The notes under the pieces: model-generated
What the model was told of the DNA's origin: nothing
The model's input: the letters and a program-made list of their open reading frames with translations, nothing else
Database searches by the model: none
Position numbers and translations under genes: made by a program
Assembly: GCA_037969235.1 (NCBI GenBank)
Contig: JBBKXA010000060.1
Location: forward strand, 1-22,456
Direction of reading: 5' to 3'
DNA: 22,456 nucleotides
Origin: TMED27 sp037969235
GTDB taxonomy: Bacteria > Pseudomonadota > Alphaproteobacteria > Micavibrionales > Micavibrionaceae
In this document: positions 7,417 to 15,310 of the stretch, in pieces
How positions within the stretch are numbered: position 1 is the stretch's first letter
How the letters are laid out: each line of letters starts with the position of its first letter

Positions 7417-7492
7417 TGGCAGGGGCGACAGGATTTGAACCTGCGACCTACGGTTTTGGAGACCGTCGCTCTACCAGCTGAGCTACACCCCT
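7417..7492 (-). tRNA. tRNA-Trp (anticodon CCA)
   Basis: The reverse complement gives a complete 76-nt cloverleaf. The acceptor AGGGGTG pairs with CGCCCCT, and the D-arm is GCTC/GAGC. The anticodon stem is ACGGT/ACCGT with loop CTCCAAA, and the T-arm is GCAGG/CCTGT with TTCAAAT. The anticodon CCA reads UGG. Discriminator G and an encoded CCA (7417-7419) are present. In many proteobacteria tRNA-Trp leads into secE-nusG; that arrangement is absent here. Confidence 0.96.
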
Positions 7493-7514
7493 ACAAGTAC
7501 ATTTTAGCCGTACA

Positions 7515-7543
7515 TTCATACGTTTTATTGTGGCATTTGGCAA
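7515..7543 (-). promoter_or_regulatory. Candidate promoter of tRNA-Trp
   Basis: On the minus strand, TTGCCA (7538-7543) is 17 bases from TATGAA (7515-7520), about 22 bases upstream of the mature tRNA. The -35 matches five of six consensus positions and the -10 four. Confidence 0.4.
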
Positions 7544-7614
7544 GGGGTGATTGAATAAACTGAATTGGCTGGTGAGAATGGATATTTTATCATGCGACTT
7601 TTTGGGCAAAGGCT

Positions 7615-8955
7615 TTAACGGATATCGCATCCCAGCTCGTTCATCAATTTAATAAAATCGGGAAAGCTGGTATTAATGGGCGTGGAATCGTCAATTGTGA
7701 TTGGGCTCTGCGTAACGCTACCCAATATTAAAAAGCTCATGGCGATACGATGATCAAGCGCGGTTTCGATTGAAGCGCCGCCACTGGGCGCGTGGCCATC
7801 GCCGCGGATCGTCAAGCTGTCTTCACCCATATCCAAGGACACGCCACAAGCGCGCAAACCGTTGCTGACCATTAAAAGACGATCGCTTTCTTTAACGCGC
7901 AATTCCCGCAAACCCGTCATACGCGTTGTGCCTTTTGCGCACGCACACACCATAGCGAGGATAGGAAACTCATCAATCATCGAGGGCACGCGTTCGGGCG
8001 GCACATCAATAGCGTTAAGCGCGCCTGTGCCCCTTGCGCGAATGGTGGCAACAGGCTCACCACATTCAATACGGTTGTTCAAAAATTCGATATCCGCACC
8101 CATTTCTTTGAGCGTGGTGTAAAACCCAATGCGTGTCTCATTGATGCACACCGTACCGATAGTCACTTCTGAGCCCTCATTTAATATAGCAGCGGCCACG
8201 GCAAAAGCAGCAGAGGAGGGGTCGGCTGGCACATCAACGGCGCAAGGTTGTAACTCTTGTTGCCCGACCACGCTGATCGCTTTTCGGCCATCGCCCAAAT
8301 CTTTGACATCAACGTCAACACCGAAATGGCGCAGCATGTTTTCCGTGTGATCGCGCGTGGGCTTGCCTTCTATCACTGTTGTAGTGCCACGTGCATTTAA
8401 TCCCGCGAGCAAAATAGCCGATTTCACTTGCGCCGATGCCACGGGTAATTCGTATTCGATTGAGAGCGTGTCTTGCGTGCCCTTGACCGTGAGGGGCAAT
8501 TTATCACCGTCCGTGGCTTGGAATGTCGCGCCCATCATCTCAAGCGGGGTTATAACGCGTTGCATTGGGCGTTTGGACAATGACTGGTCACCTATAAACG
8601 TCGCAGTAATGTCATGCCCGCCAACCAAGCCCATCAACAAACGTGTCGACGTGCCGCTATGGCCCATATCAAGATCAAGTTTTGGGGACTTCAATCCACC
8701 AACACCCACGCCAAAAATACGCCATAAACCGTCGCTGCCTTGTTCGATCGTTGCGCCCATAGCCCGCATCGCCGCCGCAGTGCAAAGCACGTCTTCGCCT
8801 TCGAGAAGGCCGCTAATCATGGTTTCGCCAATGGTAATCGCGCCAAACATAAGCGCGCGGTGAGAGATGGATTTATCGCCCGGAATTTTGATATGCCCGA
8901 TTAATGGGGCATCAATTTTATGGGAGGTAGCGGATGAGGCATTTTCATTTATCAT
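7615..8955 (-). CDS. aroA: 3-phosphoshikimate 1-carboxyvinyltransferase (EPSP synthase)
   Basis: Encodes a 446-residue enzyme that transfers enolpyruvyl from PEP to shikimate-3-phosphate, the sixth shikimate step. Motifs: PGDKSISHRA (25-34, with Lys28), LLEGEDVL, SGTSTRLLMGLVGG, KRPMQRVITPLEMMGA, ASAQVKSAILLAGLN, PTRDHTENML, DPSSAAF, a PSMIDEFPILA block, LRVKESDRL and LDHRIAMSF. The pattern is closest to the CP4-like type. The position equal to CP4 Ala100 is Gly (GHSGTSTR). From published CP4 work this predicts a glyphosate-sensitive form, which is an inference. I chose the ATG at 8955 over a TTG at 8991, because the TTG extension would run through a palindrome and add unconserved residues. 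It follows the GGDEF-EAL gene by 53 bases. Confidence 0.95.
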   Translation of the reverse strand: MINENASSATSHKIDAPLIGHIKIPGDKSISHRALMFGAITIGETMISGLLEGEDVLCTAAAMRAMGATIEQGSDGLWRIFGVGVGGLKSPKLDLDMGHSGTSTRLLMGLVGGHDITATFIGDQSLSKRPMQRVITPLEMMGATFQATDGDKLPLTVKGTQDTLSIEYELPVASAQVKSAILLAGLNARGTTTVIEGKPTRDHTENMLRHFGVDVDVKDLGDGRKAISVVGQQELQPCAVDVPADPSSAAFAVAAAILNEGSEVTIGTVCINETRIGFYTTLKEMGADIEFLNNRIECGEPVATIRARGTGALNAIDVPPERVPSMIDEFPILAMVCACAKGTTRMTGLRELRVKESDRLLMVSNGLRACGVSLDMGEDSLTIRGDGHAPSGGASIETALDHRIAMSFLILGSVTQSPITIDDSTPINTSFPDFIKLMNELGCDIR

Positions 8956-8970
8956 GCCATAGAAAATAAC

Positions 8971-8984
8971 GCGCTGCGCAGCGC
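8971..8984. repeat. Perfect 14-bp palindrome between GGDEF-EAL gene and aroA
   Basis: GCGCTGCGCAGCGC is fully self-complementary and sits between the stop of the upstream minus-strand gene and the aroA ATG. On the minus strand it is followed by a T-rich stretch (GTTATTTTC), so it could be a weak terminator or attenuating hairpin, or a protein-binding site. Confidence 0.4.
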
Positions 8985-9008
8985 AAGGCAATCATTTTTA
9001 TCGTGGGG

Positions 9009-11273
9009 CTATTTGTCGAAATAATCGAGCTTGCCATTATAATCTTTGGCAAAGGCGATAAAATCTTTCGCTGGAATAGGGCGGCAATAACGGAATCCTT
9101 GCACTTCATCACACCCCTCATCAAGCAAGAATTGCTCATGCTCTTTTGTTTCCACACCTTCAGCGATGACATTCAAATTGAGCGAGCGCCCAAGTGCGAT
9201 AATCGTACGGGCAATAGACGCATCATCAGGATTATTGAGCGCGTTGCGAATAAAGCTTTGGTCAATTTTTAAGCGATCAATAGGGAATTGACGCAAATAC
9301 GATAACGAAGAATACCCTGTCCCAAAATCGTCAATCGCCAGCTCTACACCAATAGCATGGAGGTTTTGCAGCGTTTGGATCGTATGTTGAATATCATCCA
9401 TAAACACGCTTTCTGTCACTTCCAATTCAAGCTTATGCGGATCTATACCCGTGTTATTTATGACTTCCTGCGTAAAGCCGCAAATATCACTTTGTGAGAA
9501 TTGCGCTGCAGATACGTTGACCGCGATGCGAATATCAAGATCATGATCAAGCTGCCAACTGCGCGCCATTTCGCAGGCCGTTTGGGTGACCCATTCACCA
9601 ATAGGAACGATCAGACCAGATTGTTCAGCCACGGGAATAAACTCACCAGGTGATATAAATGTACCGCCTTCTTTACTGTTATTGGGCTTATACCAACGAA
9701 GCAATGCTTCCGCACCAATGATTTTTCCTGTTCTTAAATTCAATTGCGGCTGGTAATACAGGTCTAATTGTTGGTGTTCCATCGCATCACGAAGATCACG
9801 CAGCATTTGAAAACGCGCCTGAACGGCAATGTCGAAATCTTCGGAATATTCTTTAATCCTGTCGCGTCCCTCTTCTTTGGCGCGGTTTAGCGCAATATCA
9901 GCGTTTTTCAAAACCTGATCTGGCTCAATGCCATCATCGGGGAAGGTCGATACCCCAATGGACGCGCGCACTTGAAACGATTCATTGAACACTTTAAACG
10001 GCTCATTGCGCAGAACATAATGAACACTCTCGGCGACATCGCGAGCAGAATTAAGATCAGTTGAGAGTTGCATCAAAATGGCATATTCATCCTCGCCCAG
10101 CTTGGCAACAATTGCGTTATCGGGCAACGCAGTGCGCAAGCGCTTTGCTACGCCGCGTAAAATAGCATCGCCCACATTATGTCCCATGGAATCATTGATA
10201 TCTTTGAAATGATCGAGATCAATAGTCACAACGGCGAAACGCTCCACCGATCCATCTTGGTTTTGCTGCGCTTTTTCGCTGAGATTTTGGAGGAACAATG
10301 TACGGTTTGGCAGGCCAGTACGAGTATCGTAATAAGCAAGTTTGTGTATTTTATCTTCTGCCGCGCTTTTCATTTGCGTCAGATTTTGTGAGTTTTGCTT
10401 TATTAATTTTTGCGCCAGATCAATAGCACTACCAATTTCATCTCGTCTATCATAAGGGTTGTCAGGAATTTTTGGGTTTTCAGGATTGCGGAAGGCAGCT
10501 AAAAGATTATCGCGCATAAACAACATCGGCTCCAACAACCAGTAACCCAGTGCAATCATTAAAACTGTTGTCACAAATAACGACATAAACAGCATAATGG
10601 TGATTGTTTCCATCACAAATTGTCCTATTTCACCCTGAATGTCTGCAGCGCTCAGTTTCGCTGCAATATAATAAGGGCGTTTAAGATCTCCAGCATTATA
10701 AATAGTTTCATATGTGCCAGTTTCAGGAACATAGGAGGAGCGATTCATGCTCTCCATTTTAACAGTGGCAATTTTAGCGGAAGAACCGAAAGAACGCAAA
10801 AATTCAGTTTCGTACGAATAAATGCTAATGCCGCGTATGCTGGTAGTGTTAAAAAGCAGTTCTGCTTGTGTTTCGTTCAATGGGACTTCGCGCACATTCG
10901 CCTTAGCGTCAAGTGTCACAGCCAAAGCTCCACGTGCCGATTCACGCAAATTCTCAATCAAACGTTCTTTATATGCCGGCATAGTGCCAAAATTTAAAAT
11001 AAGGGTCTGTACCAATAAAATCGTCATAAATACAGCCGCGGCGATACGCCAGCTTAATCGGCTTTTCCAGATTTGCCCTGAAGATCGCCCAAAAATGGCG
11101 CGATGTATAGCATTTGATGAAAGGGTTTTTTGATTCAACTGTTCGCTCGTGTAATAGCTTGGTACGGATGTACCTGTGGTTTTAGGTAACTCTAGAGGCG
11201 CTGTTTTTGAAAAAGATTTCATATTTTGATATGCCATTCTAACAGATGATGCACCGCTATAAAATATCTTCAT
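9009..11273 (-). CDS. Membrane GGDEF-EAL cyclic-di-GMP phosphodiesterase
   Basis: Encodes a 754-residue protein predicted to turn over cyclic-di-GMP at the inner membrane. Order: cytoplasmic N-terminal tail (1-73), TM1 (about 74-94), periplasmic sensor region (about 95-218), TM2 (about 219-247), HAMP-like linker, GGDEF domain (about 310-480) and EAL domain (about 490-750). The GGDEF signature is altered to GEDEY (393-397) and no RxxD inhibitory site precedes it, so cyclase activity is doubtful. The EAL domain keeps EALLRW (522-527), NVSAAQF, the Glu of ELEVTES, IDDFGTGYSSL, KIDQSF, AEGVET and QGF, as expected for an active phosphodiesterase. The start is an ATG without a clear Shine-Dalgarno; later Met codons (13, 18) are possible starts. 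Confidence 0.93.
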   Translation of the reverse strand: MKIFYSGASSVRMAYQNMKSFSKTAPLELPKTTGTSVPSYYTSEQLNQKTLSSNAIHRAIFGRSSGQIWKSRLSWRIAAAVFMTILLVQTLILNFGTMPAYKERLIENLRESARGALAVTLDAKANVREVPLNETQAELLFNTTSIRGISIYSYETEFLRSFGSSAKIATVKMESMNRSSYVPETGTYETIYNAGDLKRPYYIAAKLSAADIQGEIGQFVMETITIMLFMSLFVTTVLMIALGYWLLEPMLFMRDNLLAAFRNPENPKIPDNPYDRRDEIGSAIDLAQKLIKQNSQNLTQMKSAAEDKIHKLAYYDTRTGLPNRTLFLQNLSEKAQQNQDGSVERFAVVTIDLDHFKDINDSMGHNVGDAILRGVAKRLRTALPDNAIVAKLGEDEYAILMQLSTDLNSARDVAESVHYVLRNEPFKVFNESFQVRASIGVSTFPDDGIEPDQVLKNADIALNRAKEEGRDRIKEYSEDFDIAVQARFQMLRDLRDAMEHQQLDLYYQPQLNLRTGKIIGAEALLRWYKPNNSKEGGTFISPGEFIPVAEQSGLIVPIGEWVTQTACEMARSWQLDHDLDIRIAVNVSAAQFSQSDICGFTQEVINNTGIDPHKLELEVTESVFMDDIQHTIQTLQNLHAIGVELAIDDFGTGYSSLSYLRQFPIDRLKIDQSFIRNALNNPDDASIARTIIALGRSLNLNVIAEGVETKEHEQFLLDEGCDEVQGFRYCRPIPAKDFIAFAKDYNGKLDYFDK

Positions 11274-11394
11274 TCAACTTTTTCGAATATTTTATGCACT
11301 ACGCCAATTCGCCCCTACATATTCATTTTACTGTTAAAATGCTTAATAGGGCTTTAATTTAAATTATAAATGGCACCATTTTTGAAAGCGTCTA

Positions 11395-12165
11395 TTAACG
11401 GGGAAATACCACGGCATACATGGCATAATATGTGTCACCGCTCCCGCTAATTGAATAAAAGCAACCTTCGTGGAATCCATCGACTTCTACTGCCCTTCCC
11501 GATTGCTGACCAGGATAATTCATGAGTGTATGATAACCATCTAAGAATGCGCTTGGAAAAGTATAAGACGAATTGCCTGGAGAAATATATTGATTAGTTA
11601 TAGGTGTTATATATGCAGGAGGTTCTCCATCAGTGTTAACGATATTCAATTTATTATTAATCTCAATGCATACTTGCCTAGGAACATTAACCACCATTAT
11701 ATGCTCGGCTCCTGTACCAGCGCCGCTGGTTCCTATGCCTTCAATTCTGTCAGCGAGTATCATAATTTCATCGCTGCCTACAGGTTCTTGTAATTCTTTA
11801 GGACGCTCTAAATATGAAACACCTCCGCCATCAGGATGGAAGACTTGGCATTGCGTATTTGAACCATCGCCATATTGATTATCTGCAGAGGCATTCGTTC
11901 GGCTTACGTGCCAGTACCGTATTGAATAATCGTCACAACGACCAGAAAGTGTTAATCTTTGAACGGCTGTTCTTATGCTAACAGCATGCTGTAGTATTTG
12001 TGTAATAACCATTTCTCTTTTTTCTCTAGAGACGTCTTCTCCGCTATTTCTTGTTGAATTGGTAACGGCATAAGATAATGTTGCAAATAACGCTACAGCG
12101 ATGAGGATTAAAAACAGAACATTTCCGTTTTGATTGTAATTGTGATGGAACTGATTCCGAGGCAT
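11395..12165 (-). CDS. Pilin-like exported protein, paralogue 1
   Basis: Encodes 256 residues. After a short polar leader ending QNG comes a hydrophobic helix, NVLFLILIAVALFATLSYAV (15-34), like the N-terminus of type IV pilins or pseudopilins cleaved after Gly14, but without the usual Glu5. The exported part carries QCQVFHPDGGGVSYL (105-119), RQVCIEINNKL (163-173) and EGCFYSI (233-239). The gene at 16673-17455 shares the same blocks, so the two are paralogues. Function is unknown; a minor pseudopilin or surface protein is my inference. The ATG at 12165 has AAAG just upstream; a TTG at 12174 is a weaker alternative start. It lies immediately upstream of the GGDEF-EAL gene on the same strand with a 121-base gap. 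Confidence 0.8.
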   Translation of the reverse strand: MPRNQFHHNYNQNGNVLFLILIAVALFATLSYAVTNSTRNSGEDVSREKREMVITQILQHAVSIRTAVQRLTLSGRCDDYSIRYWHVSRTNASADNQYGDGSNTQCQVFHPDGGGVSYLERPKELQEPVGSDEIMILADRIEGIGTSGAGTGAEHIMVVNVPRQVCIEINNKLNIVNTDGEPPAYITPITNQYISPGNSSYTFPSAFLDGYHTLMNYPGQQSGRAVEVDGFHEGCFYSISGSGDTYYAMYAVVFPR

Positions 12166-12214
12166 ATCTTTCAACTTTATTAGTACGCTCTAAATAATCA
12201 ATGAAAATCCATGG

Positions 12215-12267
12215 ATTAAATAGCAGATTTAATTTTGATGCATCCGTTTAATCATGTCTAGCAGATT
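12215..12267. promoter_or_regulatory. Inverted and direct repeats upstream of pilin-like gene 1
   Basis: ATTAAAT-AGCAG-ATTTAAT (12215-12233) is a perfect 7-bp inverted repeat. Its TAGCAGATT core recurs at 12259-12267, inside a second, imperfect dyad (GTTTAATC...GATTAAC). The pair lies 50-100 bases upstream of the pilin-like ATG in an AT-rich gap. It is a plausible operator, but no regulator is identifiable. Confidence 0.3.
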
Positions 12268-12309
12268 AACCGACAAAGTTAAATAATATAACATTTATAT
12301 TATATTTTA

Positions 12310-13503
12310 CTAATATTTTAGCGGTTTACGGCAATGGAGCACGGCTTTCTGATCGTTATTTAACGTGCATGCAAACAATGTATCGTCACCGCCAACGCGA
12401 ATTTTAAGCTTTTTGTGCAAATTCTGGGCGCTCATCGGAAAATTACGTACTGTTATGTTTGCAGGATTGGGTAGGATGTTCGAAGCTTTTACTGGATATG
12501 CCGCAATAATTTCAAAACTGCGCCCTGGAAATGTGTCCAACCGATTTTGATGTGTGTACAGATGTGTATGAGGATGAAGTTTGTGTATATCATAATAAGT
12601 GGCGATGGTGTTAAAGCCTCCGCTTTTTAAAAAAGCCGCGCATGGCTCATATAAATATTTTAAAGGCGCAGAAAGTGAAGCTTTGGCGGCGTTTTCATCG
12701 TTCAAAGTAAAGGCGATTTGTGCAACTATCTGGCCATCACCGCTGATTTGCGTCGGTTTTATGATCGGGTCATTACAAATTTCGGGGCGTATAATGAATA
12801 AAAGCTCTTTGCAATCGCCTTGGAAATCCAAAATATGCACTTCATGGACATGCCCGCCTAATAATCTTATGCTTTGCGTGATATCCAACATAGGTGATGC
12901 TTTGAGCATGATTTGCCCTGATTTTACCAACAGTTCAGGCAATAAGTCCAAAATATCAGGAGAGCAATCTTCAAGAAGAAATTTGCCCTTATGCAATTGA
13001 TCGCGCCGCTGTGGGTCGATCATGATCCAATCGGCGCTGGGCATAGTTTTTACGAATTGTTCCGCAGGCATGGCAAAGGCCTCGAATTGTACAATATTCA
13101 TACATCGCGCATTATGCGATAAAATTTCAGCAGCGCAGATGTTTTGATCTACGGCGATTGTCTTCTTAAACAATGGCGCGGCGGTTAAAACATCGACCCC
13201 AGCGCCGCCCGTAAGATCAACCAACATTTCACCGCTCATTATTGATGCCTTATAGTGCGCCGTAGCCAAAGATGAGGCTTGCTCAACAATATCGGCGGGT
13301 GGGTATATTATTCCGTCAATATCGCCCCATTGCGGCATTTTCTTCGCCGCTTTTTGTCTGGCGCGAATTTGATCAAGGATAAGGGGGTAATTGTCTCTGG
13401 CAAAAGCGGGCGGTTTTTTAAGCGCAAGCGCCGCCACATTATCGCCCGCATCGTCGCGAATAAATTTTTGGATTTGCGCATTCATCAAGCTTTGCCAATT
13501 CAT
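12310..13503 (-). CDS. Class I SAM methyltransferase with THUMP-like C-terminus
   Basis: Encodes 397 residues. A helical N-terminal region precedes a Rossmann methyltransferase fold with motif I DLTGGAGVD (96-104), the acidic motif II end AVDQN (117-121) and the catalytic-type motif DPQRRD (163-168), followed by EDCSPD (178-183). The C-terminal part has YEPCAAFLKSGGFN and FPGRSFEI, typical of the THUMP-like family, which is probably an RNA methyltransferase. I know this family best from Bacteroidetes and Actinobacteria, so transfer is possible. Substrate is unknown. The start codon is only 23 bases from the divergent pyrC start; no Shine-Dalgarno is evident. Confidence 0.8.
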   Translation of the reverse strand: MNWQSLMNAQIQKFIRDDAGDNVAALALKKPPAFARDNYPLILDQIRARQKAAKKMPQWGDIDGIIYPPADIVEQASSLATAHYKASIMSGEMLVDLTGGAGVDVLTAAPLFKKTIAVDQNICAAEILSHNARCMNIVQFEAFAMPAEQFVKTMPSADWIMIDPQRRDQLHKGKFLLEDCSPDILDLLPELLVKSGQIMLKASPMLDITQSIRLLGGHVHEVHILDFQGDCKELLFIIRPEICNDPIIKPTQISGDGQIVAQIAFTLNDENAAKASLSAPLKYLYEPCAAFLKSGGFNTIATYYDIHKLHPHTHLYTHQNRLDTFPGRSFEIIAAYPVKASNILPNPANITVRNFPMSAQNLHKKLKIRVGGDDTLFACTLNNDQKAVLHCRKPLKY

Positions 13504-13526
13504 ATTTTATACGCTACACATATGGA

Positions 13527-14624
13527 ATGAAATTTACACTCCCCAAATGGTATGATTTGCATACTCATGTGCGACAAGATGAATTATTGGCGCCGATTAT
13601 TGCGTCCCAAATCGCGATGGGATGCGCGGGTATATTGGCGATGCCTAACACAAAACCACCTGTCGCCAAAGTGTTTGAGGAAGATGCGCTGGCCTGTCGT
13701 AGCATCGTATCCTATGCGCAAGCGATCAATGATGCGGGCGGCGCGGATTTTCAAGATGTGATTATTCCCCTCTATCTTACGCAGGATACAAACGCCAATA
13801 TGATCGCAAAAGGTGCGGCAAAAGGCGTTCTAAGAGCCGCAAAATACTATCCACCCCACGGCACAACAGGCGCAGATTTTGGCTATCCGTTCGAAAATTT
13901 CATGGATAATGGAGTTTTTGCAGCACTCCAAGATCATGGCGTGACGCTGTGTATTCACGGAGAGCAGCACGCGATGGCGGGAGAGGCGTATTTTACCGCC
14001 ACAAGCAACGCCGAGGATGTGTTTTATCGTGAGCAAATGCCGCGTTTGATCGCGCGCTTTCCAAAAATGCGCGTTGCATGCGAACATGTTACCACCAAAA
14101 CCGCCGCTGATTTTGTACAAGAAGCAGGCGCGAATGTGGCGGCTTCGATAACACCGCAACATTTGCTCTATACAATCGGGGATTTATTACAGGGTCTAAA
14201 ATATCATCTTTATTGCCTGCCGCTTTTGAAATTTGCGCAAGATCGTGAGGCGTTACGCCACGCAGTTATGCGCGCCGATAATACAAAATTTTACGCGGGA
14301 ACGGATTCGGCGGCGCATACAATCAAAGCAACGCCATGCGGATGCGCAGCGGGATGCTTTACGGGCGGCATAGCCCCGCAACTTTATGCGCAGGCCTTTG
14401 AAGAAGCAGGTGCGGATATGGCAGACGCAAAAACGCAAGAAATTTTCAAAAACTTCCTATGCTATAATGGGAGTAATTTTTATAGCCTCGCCGATGCAAA
14501 AGGCACATTCACACTGGAAAAAACACCGCAAATCATTGCGCCATTACATACTGAAATCGGTGATATAACGCCGTTGCCACTCGGCCTCGGTCACACCAAA
14601 ATTCCGTGGACTTTAACGCTATAA
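13527..14624 (+). CDS. pyrC: Dihydroorotase, PyrC type
   Basis: Encodes a 365-residue zinc enzyme that interconverts carbamoyl-aspartate and dihydroorotate in pyrimidine synthesis. Metal ligands fit the family: His12 and His14 (DLHTHVR), carboxylated Lys106 (RAAKYYPPHGTT), His144 (LCIHGE), His187 (CEHVT) and Asp260 (AGTDSAAH). Spacing and the PCGCAAGCFTGG segment match the short homodimeric PyrC subfamily. Start ATG follows a short TGGA only. It is divergent from the methyltransferase gene with 23 bases between start codons, and converges on folE with a 10-base gap, leaving no room for a terminator. Confidence 0.95.
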   Translation: MKFTLPKWYDLHTHVRQDELLAPIIASQIAMGCAGILAMPNTKPPVAKVFEEDALACRSIVSYAQAINDAGGADFQDVIIPLYLTQDTNANMIAKGAAKGVLRAAKYYPPHGTTGADFGYPFENFMDNGVFAALQDHGVTLCIHGEQHAMAGEAYFTATSNAEDVFYREQMPRLIARFPKMRVACEHVTTKTAADFVQEAGANVAASITPQHLLYTIGDLLQGLKYHLYCLPLLKFAQDREALRHAVMRADNTKFYAGTDSAAHTIKATPCGCAAGCFTGGIAPQLYAQAFEEAGADMADAKTQEIFKNFLCYNGSNFYSLADAKGTFTLEKTPQIIAPLHTEIGDITPLPLGLGHTKIPWTLTL

Positions 14625-14634
14625 GAGCAAATAA

Positions 14635-15240
14635 CTATTTACCGCTAATCATTGTTAAAAACCGCATCTGCGCCGCTTGATCATCCTTCAACACGCCCGT
14701 AAATGTAGTGGTCACGGTCGAAGACTGGCGCTTTTTCACACCGCGGATCGACATGCATTGATGATCCGCATCAATATAAACCGCAACGCCTTTGGGCGCT
14801 AAGTTGTCTTCGATGCATTTGGCTATCAAGGTGGTCATGTTTTCTTGGCTCACCAGACGTTTAGAGAAAATATCGACAATACGCGCAAGCTTTGAAATAC
14901 CGACCACTTTTTCATTGGGCCAATATGCAACATGTGCAACGCCATTAATGGGCACCATGTGATGTTCGCAATGGCTTGTAAATTCAATGTCTTTGACCAA
15001 TACAATATCATCGAAATTTTCGATATCGCCAAATGTACGGGAGAGTTCTTTCGCCGCGTCTTGCGCATAGCCTTCGAAGAACTCATCGTAAGCTTGCACC
15101 ACGCGTTTGGGCGTATCAACAAGCCCTTCGCGCTGTGGGTCTTCTCCGATATAGCGCAGCAGGACGCGAACAGCCTCCTCGGCTTCTTTGCGGCTTGGTT
15201 TTTCGTCATTGCTCATATTGACGATTTTGGATGAAACCAT
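14635..15240 (-). CDS. folE: GTP cyclohydrolase I
   Basis: Encodes a 201-residue cytoplasmic enzyme that converts GTP to dihydroneopterin triphosphate, the first step of folate synthesis. Zinc ligands are visible: Cys91 and His94 (SHCEHHMVPI) and Cys162 (DHQCMSIRGV). Other family blocks are DTPKRVVQAYDEFFEGY, GISKLARIVDIFSKRLVSQE and SSTVTTTFTG. Length is standard for the bacterial type IA enzyme. The ATG at 15240 has AAAGGA at 8 bases; an internal ATG at 15216 is less likely. It is divergent from cysS with 70 bases between them. Confidence 0.97.
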   Translation of the reverse strand: MVSSKIVNMSNDEKPSRKEAEEAVRVLLRYIGEDPQREGLVDTPKRVVQAYDEFFEGYAQDAAKELSRTFGDIENFDDIVLVKDIEFTSHCEHHMVPINGVAHVAYWPNEKVVGISKLARIVDIFSKRLVSQENMTTLIAKCIEDNLAPKGVAVYIDADHQCMSIRGVKKRQSSTVTTTFTGVLKDDQAAQMRFLTMISGK

Positions 15241-15260
15241 TTGAAAAATCCTTTCGTTTC

Positions 15261-15275
15261 GTGTTTTCTAAACAC
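15261..15275. promoter_or_regulatory. Inverted repeat in the folE-cysS divergent region
   Basis: GTGTTT-TCT-AAACAC is a perfect 6-bp dyad in the middle of the 70-base divergent spacer. A second small hairpin, CTGG-GTTTTT-CCAG (15281-15294), sits in the cysS leader. Either could be an operator or leader structure; I see no clear -35/-10 pair. Confidence 0.25.
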
Positions 15276-15310
15276 TTATGCTGGGTTTTTCCAGTAAAAA
15301 AGGAAAAAAT

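Noticed and set aside
7448..7630. 60-codon minus-strand frame overlapping tRNA-Trp
   Set aside because: Its C-terminal end is the translated tRNA sequence (VAQLVERRSPKP type), a common artefact.
11368..11381. AAATGG-CA-CCATTT dyad as terminator of pilin-like gene 1
   Set aside because: The stem is short and AT-rich with a two-base loop, too weak to claim.
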